The position numbers and the translations under genes were made by a program. Below the pieces are notes generated by a model. That model saw only the letters and a list, made by a program, of their open reading frames with translations. It ran no database searches and was not told where the DNA came from. Below, in pieces: positions 10,095-19,308 of a stretch of DNA of 64,000 nucleotides (position 1 is its first letter; each line of letters opens with the position of its first letter). Source of the DNA: Candidatus Mcinerneyibacterium aminivorans. GTDB taxonomy: Bacteria > Macinerneyibacteriota > Macinerneyibacteria > Macinerneyibacteriales > Macinerneyibacteriaceae. The stretch covers positions 105,547 to 169,546 of the forward strand of contig VSIX01000032.1 in the NCBI GenBank assembly GCA_008086245.1. Reading direction: 5' to 3'.

Positions 10095-10823
10095 ATGAAA
10101 AAATGTCCATATTGTGGGGAAGAGATTGAAGATACTGCTCAGGTTTGTCCTGAATGCGGAGAAAAACAACCGGAAACGGTTTATATAAATTCTTTTGAGA
10201 GAGAGGATTATTCTATTATTCAAAAATTCTTTTATTCCATTAAGGATCTGTTTTTTGCTCCTACAAAATTTTTTGAAAGTTTGAGCAGTAAAACCGGTGT
10301 GTTAAATGCTTTTTTGTTTTTTATGGGGATAACAGTTATTTCAGCTATTTTTAATTCTATTTGGACTAAAACTATGATGTCAAATATGAAAACCTTTATG
10401 CAGCAATTCGGGGATGCAATGCAGCAAAATGAAGCCTTTTGGTCGGGTTTTCAATCCAGTATGGCTAATTACTCTTTTACCCTAACTTTTATTAGGGGAG
10501 TAATATTTGGCACAATTGGAATATTTATATTATCAGCAATTTACCATGTGATTCTTATTATTCTTGGAGAAGGAAAAAATGGATTCCAAAATACCTTAAA
10601 AGCTTCTTTTTTCGGGTACACTCCTAATTTGCTTGTGATAATACCATTTTGTGGTAGTATAATCGGTTATATCTGGGCAATTGTGCTTACAATAATAGGA
10701 CTTGCTAAACTTCAAAAAACTTCTTATGGTAAAGCTGCTATAGCTGTTTTATCTATTTTAGTATTATGCTGTTTTATGGCATTTTTGGGGATGGGAGCTT
10801 TAGCAACTTTCTTAAATAAATAA
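10095..10823 (+). CDS. Zinc-ribbon Yip1-domain membrane protein
   Basis: 242 residues. The N-terminus is a zinc ribbon (CPYCGEEI then CPECGEKQ, residues 4-24). A linker follows, then a Yip1-type domain with about four or five membrane segments (about 70-240), including the start ALFFAPTKFFESL-like region IKDLFFAPTKFFE that is characteristic of bacterial Yip1 proteins. The molecular role of these proteins in bacteria is not known. A GGGAGG site precedes the ATG, 15 bases after pyrF. It overlaps the following DUF2752 gene by 1 base. Confidence 0.8.
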   Translation: MKKCPYCGEEIEDTAQVCPECGEKQPETVYINSFEREDYSIIQKFFYSIKDLFFAPTKFFESLSSKTGVLNAFLFFMGITVISAIFNSIWTKTMMSNMKTFMQQFGDAMQQNEAFWSGFQSSMANYSFTLTFIRGVIFGTIGIFILSAIYHVILIILGEGKNGFQNTLKASFFGYTPNLLVIIPFCGSIIGYIWAIVLTIIGLAKLQKTSYGKAAIAVLSILVLCCFMAFLGMGALATFLNK

Positions 10824-11206
10824 TGAAAAAAAATAAAGAAACGGAATACTTTCCTGCTGGGTTGATTATAAATGCAGCGGTTTTAATTGGGGGAATAGCT
10901 TTTTATTTTTTCCCCCTTAAAAATGCATTCCCCTGTATGTTTAAAGAAATAACAAATATTCCATGTCCAACATGCGGTGGAACAAGACTTTATTATAACT
11001 TGTTGGATTTAAACTTATTAAAAGCATTCTTTTATAATCCATTAATTTTTTTAATATTAATATTTTTAGTTATTTATTCTATACATGATATTCTTGTTCT
11101 TTTTAGGACTATACAACCCCTAAATTTTAATAAAAACTATTTCAGATATATCATTTTGGGATTAATAATATTAAATTGGATATATCTAATAATTATGGAT
11201 ATTTAA
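10823..11206 (+). CDS. DUF2752 membrane protein
   Basis: 127 residues with three predicted membrane segments. The DUF2752 signature is visible: FPCMFKEITNIPCPTCGGTR followed by a hydrophobic segment with FFYNPLIF. The CPTCGGTR box could bind metal, but the family function is unknown. The start codon shares its A with the previous stop, so it is probably co-translated with the Yip1-domain gene. It ends the operon that began upstream; a 174-base gap follows. Confidence 0.82.
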   Translation: MKKNKETEYFPAGLIINAAVLIGGIAFYFFPLKNAFPCMFKEITNIPCPTCGGTRLYYNLLDLNLLKAFFYNPLIFLILIFLVIYSIHDILVLFRTIQPLNFNKNYFRYIILGLIILNWIYLIIMDI

Positions 11207-11316
11207 ACCTCTTAATATTTTTAATGACATATAAATACAAATAATGAATATTTAATCAACTTAAACTCTTTAGTTTTAAATATTTTATAGAAAGTAATTA
11301 TTTACTTATTTTAAGG

Positions 11317-11343
11317 TTGATTTTTTATGATTGTTGCTATAAT
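11317..11343 (+). promoter_or_regulatory. Promoter of the yggS-yggT-divIVA-pnp operon
   Basis: TTGATT at 11317-11322 and TATAAT at 11338-11343 are 15 bases apart, with an extended -10 element TGC directly before TATAAT. It lies in a 174-base gap and leaves a leader of about 30 bases before the yggS ATG, with AGAAAGG as ribosome site. Confidence 0.6.
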
Positions 11344-11380
11344 ATAAAAACAGAATTGCTCTCTAAACAGAAAGGTTTCT

Positions 11381-12070
11381 ATGGGTATAAAGGAGAATAT
11401 TAAACATATAAAAAATAAAATTTCCAAGTTGAAAAAAGAATACAATATAGAAAGAGATATTTCAATTATGGCTGCTACGAAAACCAGAAATGTAAGAGAA
11501 ATTCAGGAAGCAGTTGATTCAGGTGTTGAATATATCGGGGAAAACAGAATACAGGAAGCAATGGATAAATTTCATCAATTAAATAGAGATGTAAATAAAC
11601 ATTTTATAGGCCACCTTCAGTTGAATAAGGTTAAATATGCAGTTAGAATGTTTGACTGCATACAATCTGTCGATCGTAAAGAGTTAATTGATGAAATAAT
11701 TAAAAGACTTCCCGGGGATAAAGAATATTTTGATATCTTTATTGAAGTGAATATATCAGGAGAAAAATCTAAACATGGATTATCTAAAGATGAAGTTGAA
11801 AAGCTGGTTAAATATATTCTCAAGAAAGATAAAATTGTTTTAAAGGGATTGATGACGATGTTTCCCTATGATGCAGATAAAAATTATTTGTTAAAGAAAG
11901 CAAAAGAAATGAAAAATTTATTTGATAATTTAAAAAAATACAATGAAAAGAAAAATGTTAATTTAAAACATTTATCTATGGGGATGAGTAACGACTATGA
12001 AATTGCCATTGAAGAAGGTAGTAATATGGTAAGGCTGGGTTCTGCCATATTCGGGGAAAGGAGTTATTGA
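11381..12070 (+). CDS. yggS: PLP homeostasis protein, YggS/PLPBP family
   Basis: 229 residues, the family size. The pyridoxal-phosphate lysine lies in MAATKTR, followed by EYIGENRIQEA, HFIGHLQLNKVK, LSMGMSNDYEIAIEEGS and VRLGSAIFGER, all family hallmarks. The protein binds PLP without known catalysis and keeps PLP and amino-acid pools balanced. It starts an operon with yggT and divIVA, the order seen in Firmicutes (ylmE-ylmG-divIVA), although SepF and YlmH are missing between them. Confidence 0.94.
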   Translation: MGIKENIKHIKNKISKLKKEYNIERDISIMAATKTRNVREIQEAVDSGVEYIGENRIQEAMDKFHQLNRDVNKHFIGHLQLNKVKYAVRMFDCIQSVDRKELIDEIIKRLPGDKEYFDIFIEVNISGEKSKHGLSKDEVEKLVKYILKKDKIVLKGLMTMFPYDADKNYLLKKAKEMKNLFDNLKKYNEKKNVNLKHLSMGMSNDYEIAIEEGSNMVRLGSAIFGERSY

Positions 12071-12072
12071 TT

Positions 12073-12936
12073 ATGCACATATTGGCTTTTACTTATAAGT
12101 TAAATTTAATTGTAATCCTTGTAAATACTTACATCCTGTTCTATGCTGTAAGATTTTTTATTCCTTACAATAAAAAGATAATTTTTAATAGATTATATCG
12201 GTTTATTTACAAAACAACCGAACCTATTTTAAAAATATTCGGCAAAAAAAAGATAGCAGAAAAAGAGGACAAAAAAGATATTCGGGCCTTATATGTTATA
12301 TTAATATTTATTACCCTCTACTGGTTACTTTTTAGTGTGGATAACCCCTCCAAGCCTTTTCTATTTGGCTTAATCTATATGATTAGTTCTTTTGTTACCT
12401 ATTTTTTCTATCTGTTTTCTTTTATGTTTATTGCTGATTTCTTTATTTTAAAAAGGGGGCCACATTCTTATGGTGAGTTTGCCAGAATAATTCATTTTGC
12501 AAGTAATTCTGTTATAAGATTTTTTAGAAAAATTATTCCTAAAATATCGGAATTAAAAAGGATTTATAAACCTTTTATAGGGTTGGGTGCAATTATTGTT
12601 TTAAGCTCTTTTAGTATGACTATATTAAGTGGATTGCTTGGTGATGCAGTTTCATTCATGGAGAATATTGGAAGGGCTCTTCAATCATTAATAAACATGT
12701 TTGCATTTATATGGATAACTTTAATAATATTAAGAGTAGTATTTTCATGGTTTAGAACCAGCAAAAAAACTTTATTCTATGAAAATTTAATATTTTTAAC
12801 AGAACCTATCCTATCAAAGCTGCGAACATATATCCCTCCTTATAAAACTGGTATAGATTTTACTCCGATTGTTGCAATTGTAATTATTTTAATTCTTGAG
12901 AAAATATCATTTTTCCTTATAAATTTAATTTTTTGA
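12073..12936 (+). CDS. Double YggT-domain membrane protein
   Basis: 287 residues from the ATG at 12073, which has GGGGAAAGGAG upstream; the TTG at 12067 is a poorer start. Two YggT units are visible. The first (about 5-60) has the amphipathic stretch ending TEPILKIFGKK; the second (about 205-280) has TEPILSKLRTYIPPY and GIDFTPIVAI, the best family signature. Additional membrane helices separate them. YggT/YlmG proteins are associated with septal or osmotic functions that remain poorly defined. It follows yggS directly, as in E. coli and Firmicutes. Confidence 0.85.
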   Translation: MHILAFTYKLNLIVILVNTYILFYAVRFFIPYNKKIIFNRLYRFIYKTTEPILKIFGKKKIAEKEDKKDIRALYVILIFITLYWLLFSVDNPSKPFLFGLIYMISSFVTYFFYLFSFMFIADFFILKRGPHSYGEFARIIHFASNSVIRFFRKIIPKISELKRIYKPFIGLGAIIVLSSFSMTILSGLLGDAVSFMENIGRALQSLINMFAFIWITLIILRVVFSWFRTSKKTLFYENLIFLTEPILSKLRTYIPPYKTGIDFTPIVAIVIILILEKISFFLINLIF

Positions 12937-12951
12937 AAAGAGAGGTAAAAT

Positions 12952-13470
12952 ATGCAAATTACTCCAAGAGATATTAAAGAAATGCAGTTTAACATGAAAC
13001 TGAGGGGATATGATCCGGAAGAAGTAAAGAATTTTTTGGATATGGTTTCTTCTGAATTTGAAAAAGTTGTAATGGAGAATAATAACCTTAAAAATAAAGT
13101 ACAGAGATTAGAGAATGAACTGGATGACTATCGAAATAAGGATGAAAAGTTAGATAAAGTTTTGATGTCAGCACAGAATTTTGCTGAGAATGAGAAAAAC
13201 AGAGTTGAGAAAGAAATTGAAATGAAATATAAGGAAGCGAATTTAAATATACAGGAAATGATGCAAGAAGCACGCGAAAAGAGAAGCAAACTTGAAACTG
13301 AAATTGAAAAATTAAAATATAAAAAAAAGAGAATGATTAAAGAATATGAAAATTTCCTAGAAAAACAAAATGATTTTCTTCAGGAATTAAAAGATGATAT
13401 AGAAGAAAAAAATTTGAATAAAAAGGAAAATGAGGAAGAAATCACGGGGGAAGATAAAAATTATGAATGA
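12952..13470 (+). CDS. divIVA: DivIVA-domain coiled-coil protein
   Basis: 172 residues. The N-terminus carries the lipid-binding DivIVA domain: ITPRDIKEMQFNMKLRGYDPEEV-NFLD, residues 3-30. The remainder is a long charged coiled coil with an acidic C-terminal tail. DivIVA/GpsB proteins recognise curved membrane at poles and septa and recruit division or growth proteins. Being next to yggS and yggT supports a division or cell-shape role. AGAGAGG precedes the ATG, and the end overlaps the pnp start by 8 bases. Confidence 0.85.
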   Translation: MQITPRDIKEMQFNMKLRGYDPEEVKNFLDMVSSEFEKVVMENNNLKNKVQRLENELDDYRNKDEKLDKVLMSAQNFAENEKNRVEKEIEMKYKEANLNIQEMMQEAREKRSKLETEIEKLKYKKKRMIKEYENFLEKQNDFLQELKDDIEEKNLNKKENEEEITGEDKNYE

Positions 13471-14290
13471 TTATTTGAAAAACATTAATGAGGCAATAGA
13501 TTTTATCAAAAAAAAGGGAATAAACAACATCGATATAGGAATGATTTTAGGTTCAGGTCTGGGAAAAATTGCTGAAAAAATCCAAATTAAAATAAAAATA
13601 TCTTATAAAGAAATACCCAACTTCCCTGTTTCTACAGTTAAGGAACACAGTGGAAATTTAATCTATGGTACTGTAGGGGATAAGCACGTGGTTTTTTTTC
13701 AGGGCCGACTACATCTTTATGAAGGCTATTCAGCAAAAGAGGTTGGTTTTCCAGTTAGAATATTGCAAAAATTGGGAGGGAAGCTGTTAATAGTTTCCAA
13801 TTCTGCAGGAGGAGTTAATCCTGGATTGAAAAAAGGCGATATTGTTGTAATAAAGGATCATATAAATATGATGGGAGAAAATCCGCTGGTAGGAAAAAAT
13901 ATTAAAGAATTTGGAACCAGATTCCCGATTATGCATGATGCTTATAACAAAAACCTTCTAAAAAAAGTAAAAGTTATTGCTAAAAACAAAAATATAAAAT
14001 TAAAAGAGGGAGTGTATTTAGGATTAAAAGGGCCATCCCTGGAAACTGATGCAGAGTATAGAATGGTAGAGATCCTTGGAGGAGATATGGTGGGAATGTC
14101 AACAGTACCTGAAGTTATTACTGCAGTACATGGAGGTCTTGATGTATTAGGTTTTTCTATTATTACTAATAAATTTGACGGCATGAGCAAAAATGAAGCA
14201 GATTTTAATGATGTGTTAAGAGTGGCCAACAAAGCAGGTGATGTATTAAGCAATCTTGTGCTTAAATTAATTAAGAACTTGACTTATTGA
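13463..14290 (+). CDS. Purine nucleoside phosphorylase
   Basis: 275 residues from the ATG at 13463 (preferred over the ATG at 13430, because family members begin at about this point and GGGGGAAG lies upstream). Motifs of the trimeric PNP family: ILGSGLGK, EHSGNLIYG, GRLHLYEGYS, SNSAGGVNPG, GPSLETDAEYRM, MSTVPEV and the purine-binding ITNKFDG with Asn. It splits purine nucleosides with phosphate for salvage. Last gene of the yggS operon, overlapping divIVA by 8 bases. Confidence 0.93.
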   Translation: MNDYLKNINEAIDFIKKKGINNIDIGMILGSGLGKIAEKIQIKIKISYKEIPNFPVSTVKEHSGNLIYGTVGDKHVVFFQGRLHLYEGYSAKEVGFPVRILQKLGGKLLIVSNSAGGVNPGLKKGDIVVIKDHINMMGENPLVGKNIKEFGTRFPIMHDAYNKNLLKKVKVIAKNKNIKLKEGVYLGLKGPSLETDAEYRMVEILGGDMVGMSTVPEVITAVHGGLDVLGFSIITNKFDGMSKNEADFNDVLRVANKAGDVLSNLVLKLIKNLTY

Positions 14291-14323
14291 GTATTTTTTA
14301 TTACCTTTTGTGAAGGAGGTTTT

Positions 14324-14695
14324 ATGAAAACCCAGTTTAAATATTTTATAATTTTTTTATTAGCATTTTTAGTTTTTTCCCCAAATACTTTTGCATTAAT
14401 TCATAATCCAAAACCCAATCCCAATCCATTCAAACAGGGAGAATCAGTAGAGTTTAAAACTGATTATTCTTCTTATCAGAAGGTAGAGCTCTATATATAT
14501 AACCTTAAGGGCGATTTAATTCATAAACAGAAAAAAACCTCAAATTTTACAGAGACAATGACCTGGGATGGGAAAAACATGAATGGGTATTATGTTGCAA
14601 AGGGTGTATATTTTTATGTATTAAAGATTACACACCTGGATGGTAGTGAAGAAAAAACTGACTCTATAAAAGGGTCTATTGTTTTTATTAAATAA
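14324..14695 (+). CDS. Small exported FlgD Ig-like domain protein
   Basis: 123 residues: a signal peptide (to about residue 25, ending TFALI) and a single FlgD-type Ig-like domain. Features are HNPKPNPNPF, VELYIYNLKGDLIH, TWDGKNMNGYYVAKGVYFY and a final beta strand. This domain is commonly the C-terminal tail of large exported proteins in Bacteroidetes-like phyla; here it stands almost alone. A very strong site, GAAGGAGG, precedes the ATG. It is 11 bases upstream of a PorV-like barrel, so the two may work together at the outer membrane (inference). Confidence 0.75.
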   Translation: MKTQFKYFIIFLLAFLVFSPNTFALIHNPKPNPNPFKQGESVEFKTDYSSYQKVELYIYNLKGDLIHKQKKTSNFTETMTWDGKNMNGYYVAKGVYFYVLKITHLDGSEEKTDSIKGSIVFIK

Positions 14696-14706
14696 AAGGG
14701 GAAATT

Positions 14707-15657
14707 ATGAAAAAAATGTCTTTACTTTTTTTAGTATTTATTTTTGTATTTTCATTAATTTATGCTGATAATACCTGGGTAGGTAGAACTGGAGGCAACA
14801 TTTTAAGAATTAATCCTTCTGTTAGGAGTATGGCCACGGGGAGAGGTTTTATATCAGTAATAGATGGGGTTCAAACAACATCGATAAATCCCGCAGGATT
14901 AACAGGAGTTGGTAGAAGACAGGTTTCTTTTTCCCACGTGGAATTATTTGATAATTTTAGAGTTGAATATTTAGGTTATGCTCAAAAAATACACTCTATT
15001 TATCTATCATTAGAAACAAAAGGATATTTCTTCCAGTATACCCAGCTTGATGCTTCAGAAAATGATCTTGGTTCTAAAACAAGCTATTCTTTAGCACCTT
15101 CTTTGGGACTTGCTTTTAAAATGTTTGATAATTTAAGTGTGGGAATATCCGGAACGGTTTTATATGAAAATTATGGAGAAATAGGAGATGAAAATCTGGA
15201 TAAATTTAGCTGGGCATTTAATGGGGGATTTCAGTGGAGTATTTTTGAAGATAGTTTTAGAATAGGAGCTTCTGTAAGAAATGTTTCAGATACAAATCTT
15301 TCATTCTATGAAAGTTCTGATAAAACACCTATGCCACTGGTCGGGAATGCAGGCATATCTTATCTATTCAAAAATGATAATATTGAAAATAAAGTTATTG
15401 TTTCTGCTGATGTAGAAGTTCCATATGAAAAAGATTTCATACCAGGTATGGGAATTGAATATATGTTGAGAAACTGGATAAAAATAAGAGGTGGTTATCG
15501 ACTGAATGAAGATTATGATGATTTTTTACAAAATCTTTCATTCGGTCTGGGTATTACCGAAAAAATCAAAAATTTTACAGGAACATTGGATTATGCATAT
15601 TTTGCATATGGCGAATTAGGTGGAACCCATAGATTTAGTTATACTTTAGATTGGTAA
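14707..15657 (+). CDS. PorV/PorQ-like outer-membrane beta-barrel protein
   Basis: 316 residues with a signal peptide ending YADN. The N-terminal pattern, GRTGGNILRINPSVRSMATGRGF then TTSINPAGL, is typical of PorV/UPF0164 barrels. Alternating beta strands follow to the C-terminal aromatic residue (TLDW), as expected for an outer-membrane barrel. In type IX secretion PorV shuttles cargo, but UPF0164 relatives occur in lineages without that system and no other T9SS gene is present here. Function beyond outer-membrane location is uncertain. Confidence 0.75.
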   Translation: MKKMSLLFLVFIFVFSLIYADNTWVGRTGGNILRINPSVRSMATGRGFISVIDGVQTTSINPAGLTGVGRRQVSFSHVELFDNFRVEYLGYAQKIHSIYLSLETKGYFFQYTQLDASENDLGSKTSYSLAPSLGLAFKMFDNLSVGISGTVLYENYGEIGDENLDKFSWAFNGGFQWSIFEDSFRIGASVRNVSDTNLSFYESSDKTPMPLVGNAGISYLFKNDNIENKVIVSADVEVPYEKDFIPGMGIEYMLRNWIKIRGGYRLNEDYDDFLQNLSFGLGITEKIKNFTGTLDYAYFAYGELGGTHRFSYTLDW

Positions 15658-15708
15658 AAATAGTTTAAAAAAATTAAAAAAATATATATATACGGGAGTT
15701 GATAAAAA

Positions 15709-18471
15709 ATGGCGTACAAGGATTCTTTGAATTTACCTCAAACTGATTTTAAGATGAAAGCAAATTTATCTGAAAGAGAAACAAATTTTCTTGAAAAATG
15801 GGAAGAAGAAAATTTATATAAAAAAATAATGGATTCAAGAAAGGATAGTGAACAATATTTACTTCATGATGGCCCTCCATATGCCAATGGAGACCTTCAT
15901 ATGGGGCATGCTTTAAATAAATTGTTAAAAGATATTGTAATGAGATTTAAGACCCTGAAGGGATACAAAACACCTTATATTCCCGGATGGGATTGTCATG
16001 GATTACCTATTGAACTAAAGGTTACTGAAAATGTAAAAGAAGAAGATTTAACCATAGAAGAATTTAGAAAAAAGTGTCGAAATTATGCGTTTAAATATGT
16101 AAAAAAACATGTAAAAGAATTTAAGCGATATGGGGTTCTTGGAGAATGGGAAAAACCTTATTTGACATTACATCCCAATTATGAAGCAAACGTGCTTGAG
16201 GTTGTAAAGACACTGGCAGTCAATGGTTTTATTTATAAACAGAAGAAGCCGGTACACTGGTGTCCAAGCTGCCATACCGCTTTAGCTTTTTCAGAAGTAG
16301 AATATAAAGAACACCAGTCTCCATCAATATATGTTAAATTTGAGGATATTGAAGATAAAAATACTTATTTTGTTATTTGGACAACTACTCCATGGACTAT
16401 ACCTGCTAATTACGCTATTGCACTTAATCCTCATTTTAAATATCTAAAACTAAAGGTTAATGATGAATACTGGATAGTTGCTGAAAAATTATGGGAGGAT
16501 ATGGCTAAGAAAATTGGAATAGAAGATTATGAAATTGTTGATACATATACGGGAGATGAACTGGCAGGAAAAAAATGTCAGCATCCGTTGATAGAAAATA
16601 GAAAAAGTAAAGTTGTCCTTGCTGATTATGTTACTGCAGAAGAAGGTACCGGGTGTGTTCATACCGCTCCGGGACATGGTGAAGATGACTTTTATACAGG
16701 TCTAAAGCATGATCTTCCAATATTTGCACCAGTTGATGATAGGGGTAGATATACAGAGGAATTTGAAGAACTTGAGGGACAAAAAGTTTTAGAATCCAAT
16801 GAAGATGTAGTGGAGCTTCTAAAAAATGTAAAAGCATTAATAAATGTTAATAAAGTTACACATTCATATCCTCATTGCGAAAGATGTAAAAACCCTGTAA
16901 TTTTCCGGGCTACAGAGCAGTGGTTTATTGATGTTGACAAAAATGATTTAAGAAAAAACACTTTAAAATCAATAAAAGATGTCAAATGGGTTCCTCCAAC
17001 TAGTGAAAATAGAATTACTTCTATGGTAGCTGAAAGACCGGATTGGTGTATTTCAAGGCAGAGATCATGGGGAATTCCTCTACCATTTTTTCATTGTGAT
17101 GATTGTGGAGAGGATATAATTGATAATGAAAAGATATTTAATAGAGTTATTGAATTTGTAAAAGAAAATGGAACTGATGCATGGTTTGTTAAAAATGAGA
17201 ATGAAATACTTGGAGATTTAAATAATTGTCCTAATTGCGGTTCAGGGAATCTGGTTAAAAGTGTAAACATTTTGGATGTATGGATCGATTCAGGTTCGAG
17301 CTTTAAGAGTGTTGTTGAAGCATGGAAGGGTATAAAAAATAAAGCTGACATGTACCTGGAAGGATCGGATCAGCATAGAGGGTGGTTTCAGAGCTCTATA
17401 CTTTTGAGTAATGCAGTAAACAATCAGGCACCGTTTAATGAGGTAATAACTCATGGATTTGTAGTTGATGCCAATGGAAAGAAAATGTCCAAATCCATTG
17501 GTAATGTAACTTCACCTAAAGAAATTATTGAGAAATATGGAGCAGATTCTCTTAGACTATGGGTTGCTTCCGAAAATTATCGCGATGATGTTCCAGTATC
17601 AGATGAAATTATGAAACGGGTAACAGAAGCCTATAGAAGAATTAGAAACACATTTAGATTTATACTTGGGAACCTTTATGATTTTGATCCGGACAAAAAC
17701 AGAGTAAAATATAAAAACATGCCTGAGCTTGATCGTTATATGCTCTATAGACTTAAAAATATAGTTGATAAATCAAACAAAGCTTATGAAAATTATAATT
17801 TTCATAAGATCTATCATATGGTACGTAATTTTTGTGTAAAAGATCTTTCGGGATTTTATCTGGATGGAGCAAAATCTGTTTTATATCCATATAGAGAAGA
17901 TAGTATTGAAAGAAGATCTATTCAAACTGTTATGTGGGATATTTTAAAAGCACTTACCAAAATACTTTCTCCTATACTTGTTTATACAACAGAAGAGGTA
18001 TGGGAATATCTTAATAATATAAAAAAAGAGGAAGATAGTGTTCATCTGAGCTACTGGCCTGAAATTGAGATTGAAACGGATAAAGAATTCATTAATAGGT
18101 GGGATAAAGTCTATGAAATAAGAGGTACAATACAGAAATTGTTGGAAGCAAAACGTGAAAATGGAGAAATTGGTCATGCTCTTGATTCATATGTTTATTT
18201 ATTCAGCGAAAATGATAATGAATTAAAAATGCTTCAAAATTTAAAAGAACAGATAAAGAGAGCAAATGTTGTTTCGAATGTATATATAGAAAAAAGAGAT
18301 GATATGATTCAGGATGAATATTACGAAGATATATATATCTCTGTTGAAAAATCACCTGATAAAAAATGTGCTAGGTGCTGGGAATATTCACATAAGGTTG
18401 GAAGTTTTGATGATTATGAAGACCTATGTGAGAGATGCAGAGAAATAGTACTGGAAAAGGAGAAGAAATGA
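15709..18471 (+). CDS. ileS: Isoleucine--tRNA ligase
   Basis: 920 residues, the bacterial type 1 length. The HIGH box is GDLHMGHALNK (about residue 65) and the KMSKS box is GKKMSKSIGN. The CP1 editing domain (about 200-400) has TTPWTIPANYA and GTGCVHTAPGHG. The C-terminus keeps the zinc site KCARCWEY and CERCREIV. It charges tRNA-Ile and edits Val. No T-box leader is visible in the 51 bases upstream. The stop overlaps the dksA-like start (ATGA), starting a run ileS-dksA-lspA. Confidence 0.97.
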   Translation: MAYKDSLNLPQTDFKMKANLSERETNFLEKWEEENLYKKIMDSRKDSEQYLLHDGPPYANGDLHMGHALNKLLKDIVMRFKTLKGYKTPYIPGWDCHGLPIELKVTENVKEEDLTIEEFRKKCRNYAFKYVKKHVKEFKRYGVLGEWEKPYLTLHPNYEANVLEVVKTLAVNGFIYKQKKPVHWCPSCHTALAFSEVEYKEHQSPSIYVKFEDIEDKNTYFVIWTTTPWTIPANYAIALNPHFKYLKLKVNDEYWIVAEKLWEDMAKKIGIEDYEIVDTYTGDELAGKKCQHPLIENRKSKVVLADYVTAEEGTGCVHTAPGHGEDDFYTGLKHDLPIFAPVDDRGRYTEEFEELEGQKVLESNEDVVELLKNVKALINVNKVTHSYPHCERCKNPVIFRATEQWFIDVDKNDLRKNTLKSIKDVKWVPPTSENRITSMVAERPDWCISRQRSWGIPLPFFHCDDCGEDIIDNEKIFNRVIEFVKENGTDAWFVKNENEILGDLNNCPNCGSGNLVKSVNILDVWIDSGSSFKSVVEAWKGIKNKADMYLEGSDQHRGWFQSSILLSNAVNNQAPFNEVITHGFVVDANGKKMSKSIGNVTSPKEIIEKYGADSLRLWVASENYRDDVPVSDEIMKRVTEAYRRIRNTFRFILGNLYDFDPDKNRVKYKNMPELDRYMLYRLKNIVDKSNKAYENYNFHKIYHMVRNFCVKDLSGFYLDGAKSVLYPYREDSIERRSIQTVMWDILKALTKILSPILVYTTEEVWEYLNNIKKEEDSVHLSYWPEIEIETDKEFINRWDKVYEIRGTIQKLLEAKRENGEIGHALDSYVYLFSENDNELKMLQNLKEQIKRANVVSNVYIEKRDDMIQDEYYEDIYISVEKSPDKKCARCWEYSHKVGSFDDYEDLCERCREIVLEKEKK

Positions 18472-18848
18472 AAAGAGAAAAACTGAATAAATATAAAAAG
18501 CGACTGCTTCAATTAAAAAAGAAATTGTTGCATGATATAGGTGTAATTGAGGATGAGCACATACGTCATTCAGCAATATTAGAAGGCGGGGATACTTATT
18601 ATCCCCAGCACTCTGCAGATATTGCTGATAATGAATTTAAAGCAGAAACAGGATTTAAAATTAAAGAAAGCGAAGAAAAACTTCTTGAAGAAATTAATGA
18701 AGCACTGGATAGAATTGATGAAGGAAGCTACGGAATTTGCACCGATTGTGGGATAATAATCAAGGAAAAAAGATTAGAAGCACTGCCATGTGCTATTAGA
18801 TGTATAGACTGTAAAAGTAAGTATGAAAAAGAAGCTAAGTCATATTAA
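18468..18848 (+). CDS. TraR/DksA family zinc-finger protein
   Basis: 126 residues from the ATG at 18468, which has AAAAGGAG at the right distance; the ATG at 18435 lies inside ileS with no ribosome site. A basic coiled N-terminus is followed by HSADIADNE and the C4 finger CTDCG-IIIKEKRLEALP-CIDCK. DksA-like proteins bind the RNA polymerase secondary channel; this short form resembles Firmicutes YteA/TraR types rather than E. coli DksA, so ppGpp dependence is not implied. The end overlaps lspA by 26 bases, matching the ileS-dksA-lspA order known in several phyla. Confidence 0.85.
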   Translation: MKREKLNKYKKRLLQLKKKLLHDIGVIEDEHIRHSAILEGGDTYYPQHSADIADNEFKAETGFKIKESEEKLLEEINEALDRIDEGSYGICTDCGIIIKEKRLEALPCAIRCIDCKSKYEKEAKSY

Positions 18849-19308
18849 AGTTTTTCTATTTACAGCAATTGTTAGTTTTCTTCTTGATTTGATATCCAAG
18901 GGGATTATATCATCAAAGATGGGATTACATGAATCTATACCCATCATTGATAATATTTTTAGATTAACCTATATAAAGAATGAAGGAATAGCTTTTGGGT
19001 TGCTTCAGGGAATTCCTCATATACTTCTCTTTATATCGATAGCTGTATTGGCTATAATAATATATTTGACGAAAAGAATCTCCACAAAAAGTATACCCGT
19101 TCAAATAGCTTTTGGATTAATAATAGGTGGTGCACTGGGAAATATTGTTGATAGAATTAGGTTTAGCAGTGTAAGGGATTTTTTAGATATTGGTATAAAT
19201 CATAACCTAAGATGGCCGATTTTTAATATAGCAGATAGTGCGGTTTTTATTGGTGTAATTTTAATATTAATTTTTTATAAAGAAAATTCTAAAACGGAGG
19301 ATATTTAA
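18823..19308 (+). CDS. lspA: Lipoprotein signal peptidase (signal peptidase II)
   Basis: 161 residues with four membrane helices. The family signatures are KNEGIAFGLL, GGALGNIVDRI and VRDFLDI with FNIADSA. The catalytic aspartates are Asp119 (VRDF) and Asp138 (NIAD). It cleaves prolipoproteins before the lipidated cysteine, preceding Lnt (2.3 kb). The start lies within the dksA-like gene and has only a weak ribosome site, so coupling is likely. The stop is shared with the pyrB ATG. Confidence 0.95.
   Translation: MKKKLSHIKVFLFTAIVSFLLDLISKGIISSKMGLHESIPIIDNIFRLTYIKNEGIAFGLLQGIPHILLFISIAVLAIIIYLTKRISTKSIPVQIAFGLIIGGALGNIVDRIRFSSVRDFLDIGINHNLRWPIFNIADSAVFIGVILILIFYKENSKTEDI

Noticed and set aside
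15658..15708. T-box leader upstream of ileS
   Set aside because: Only 51 AT-rich bases with no T-box motif, specifier stem or terminator.
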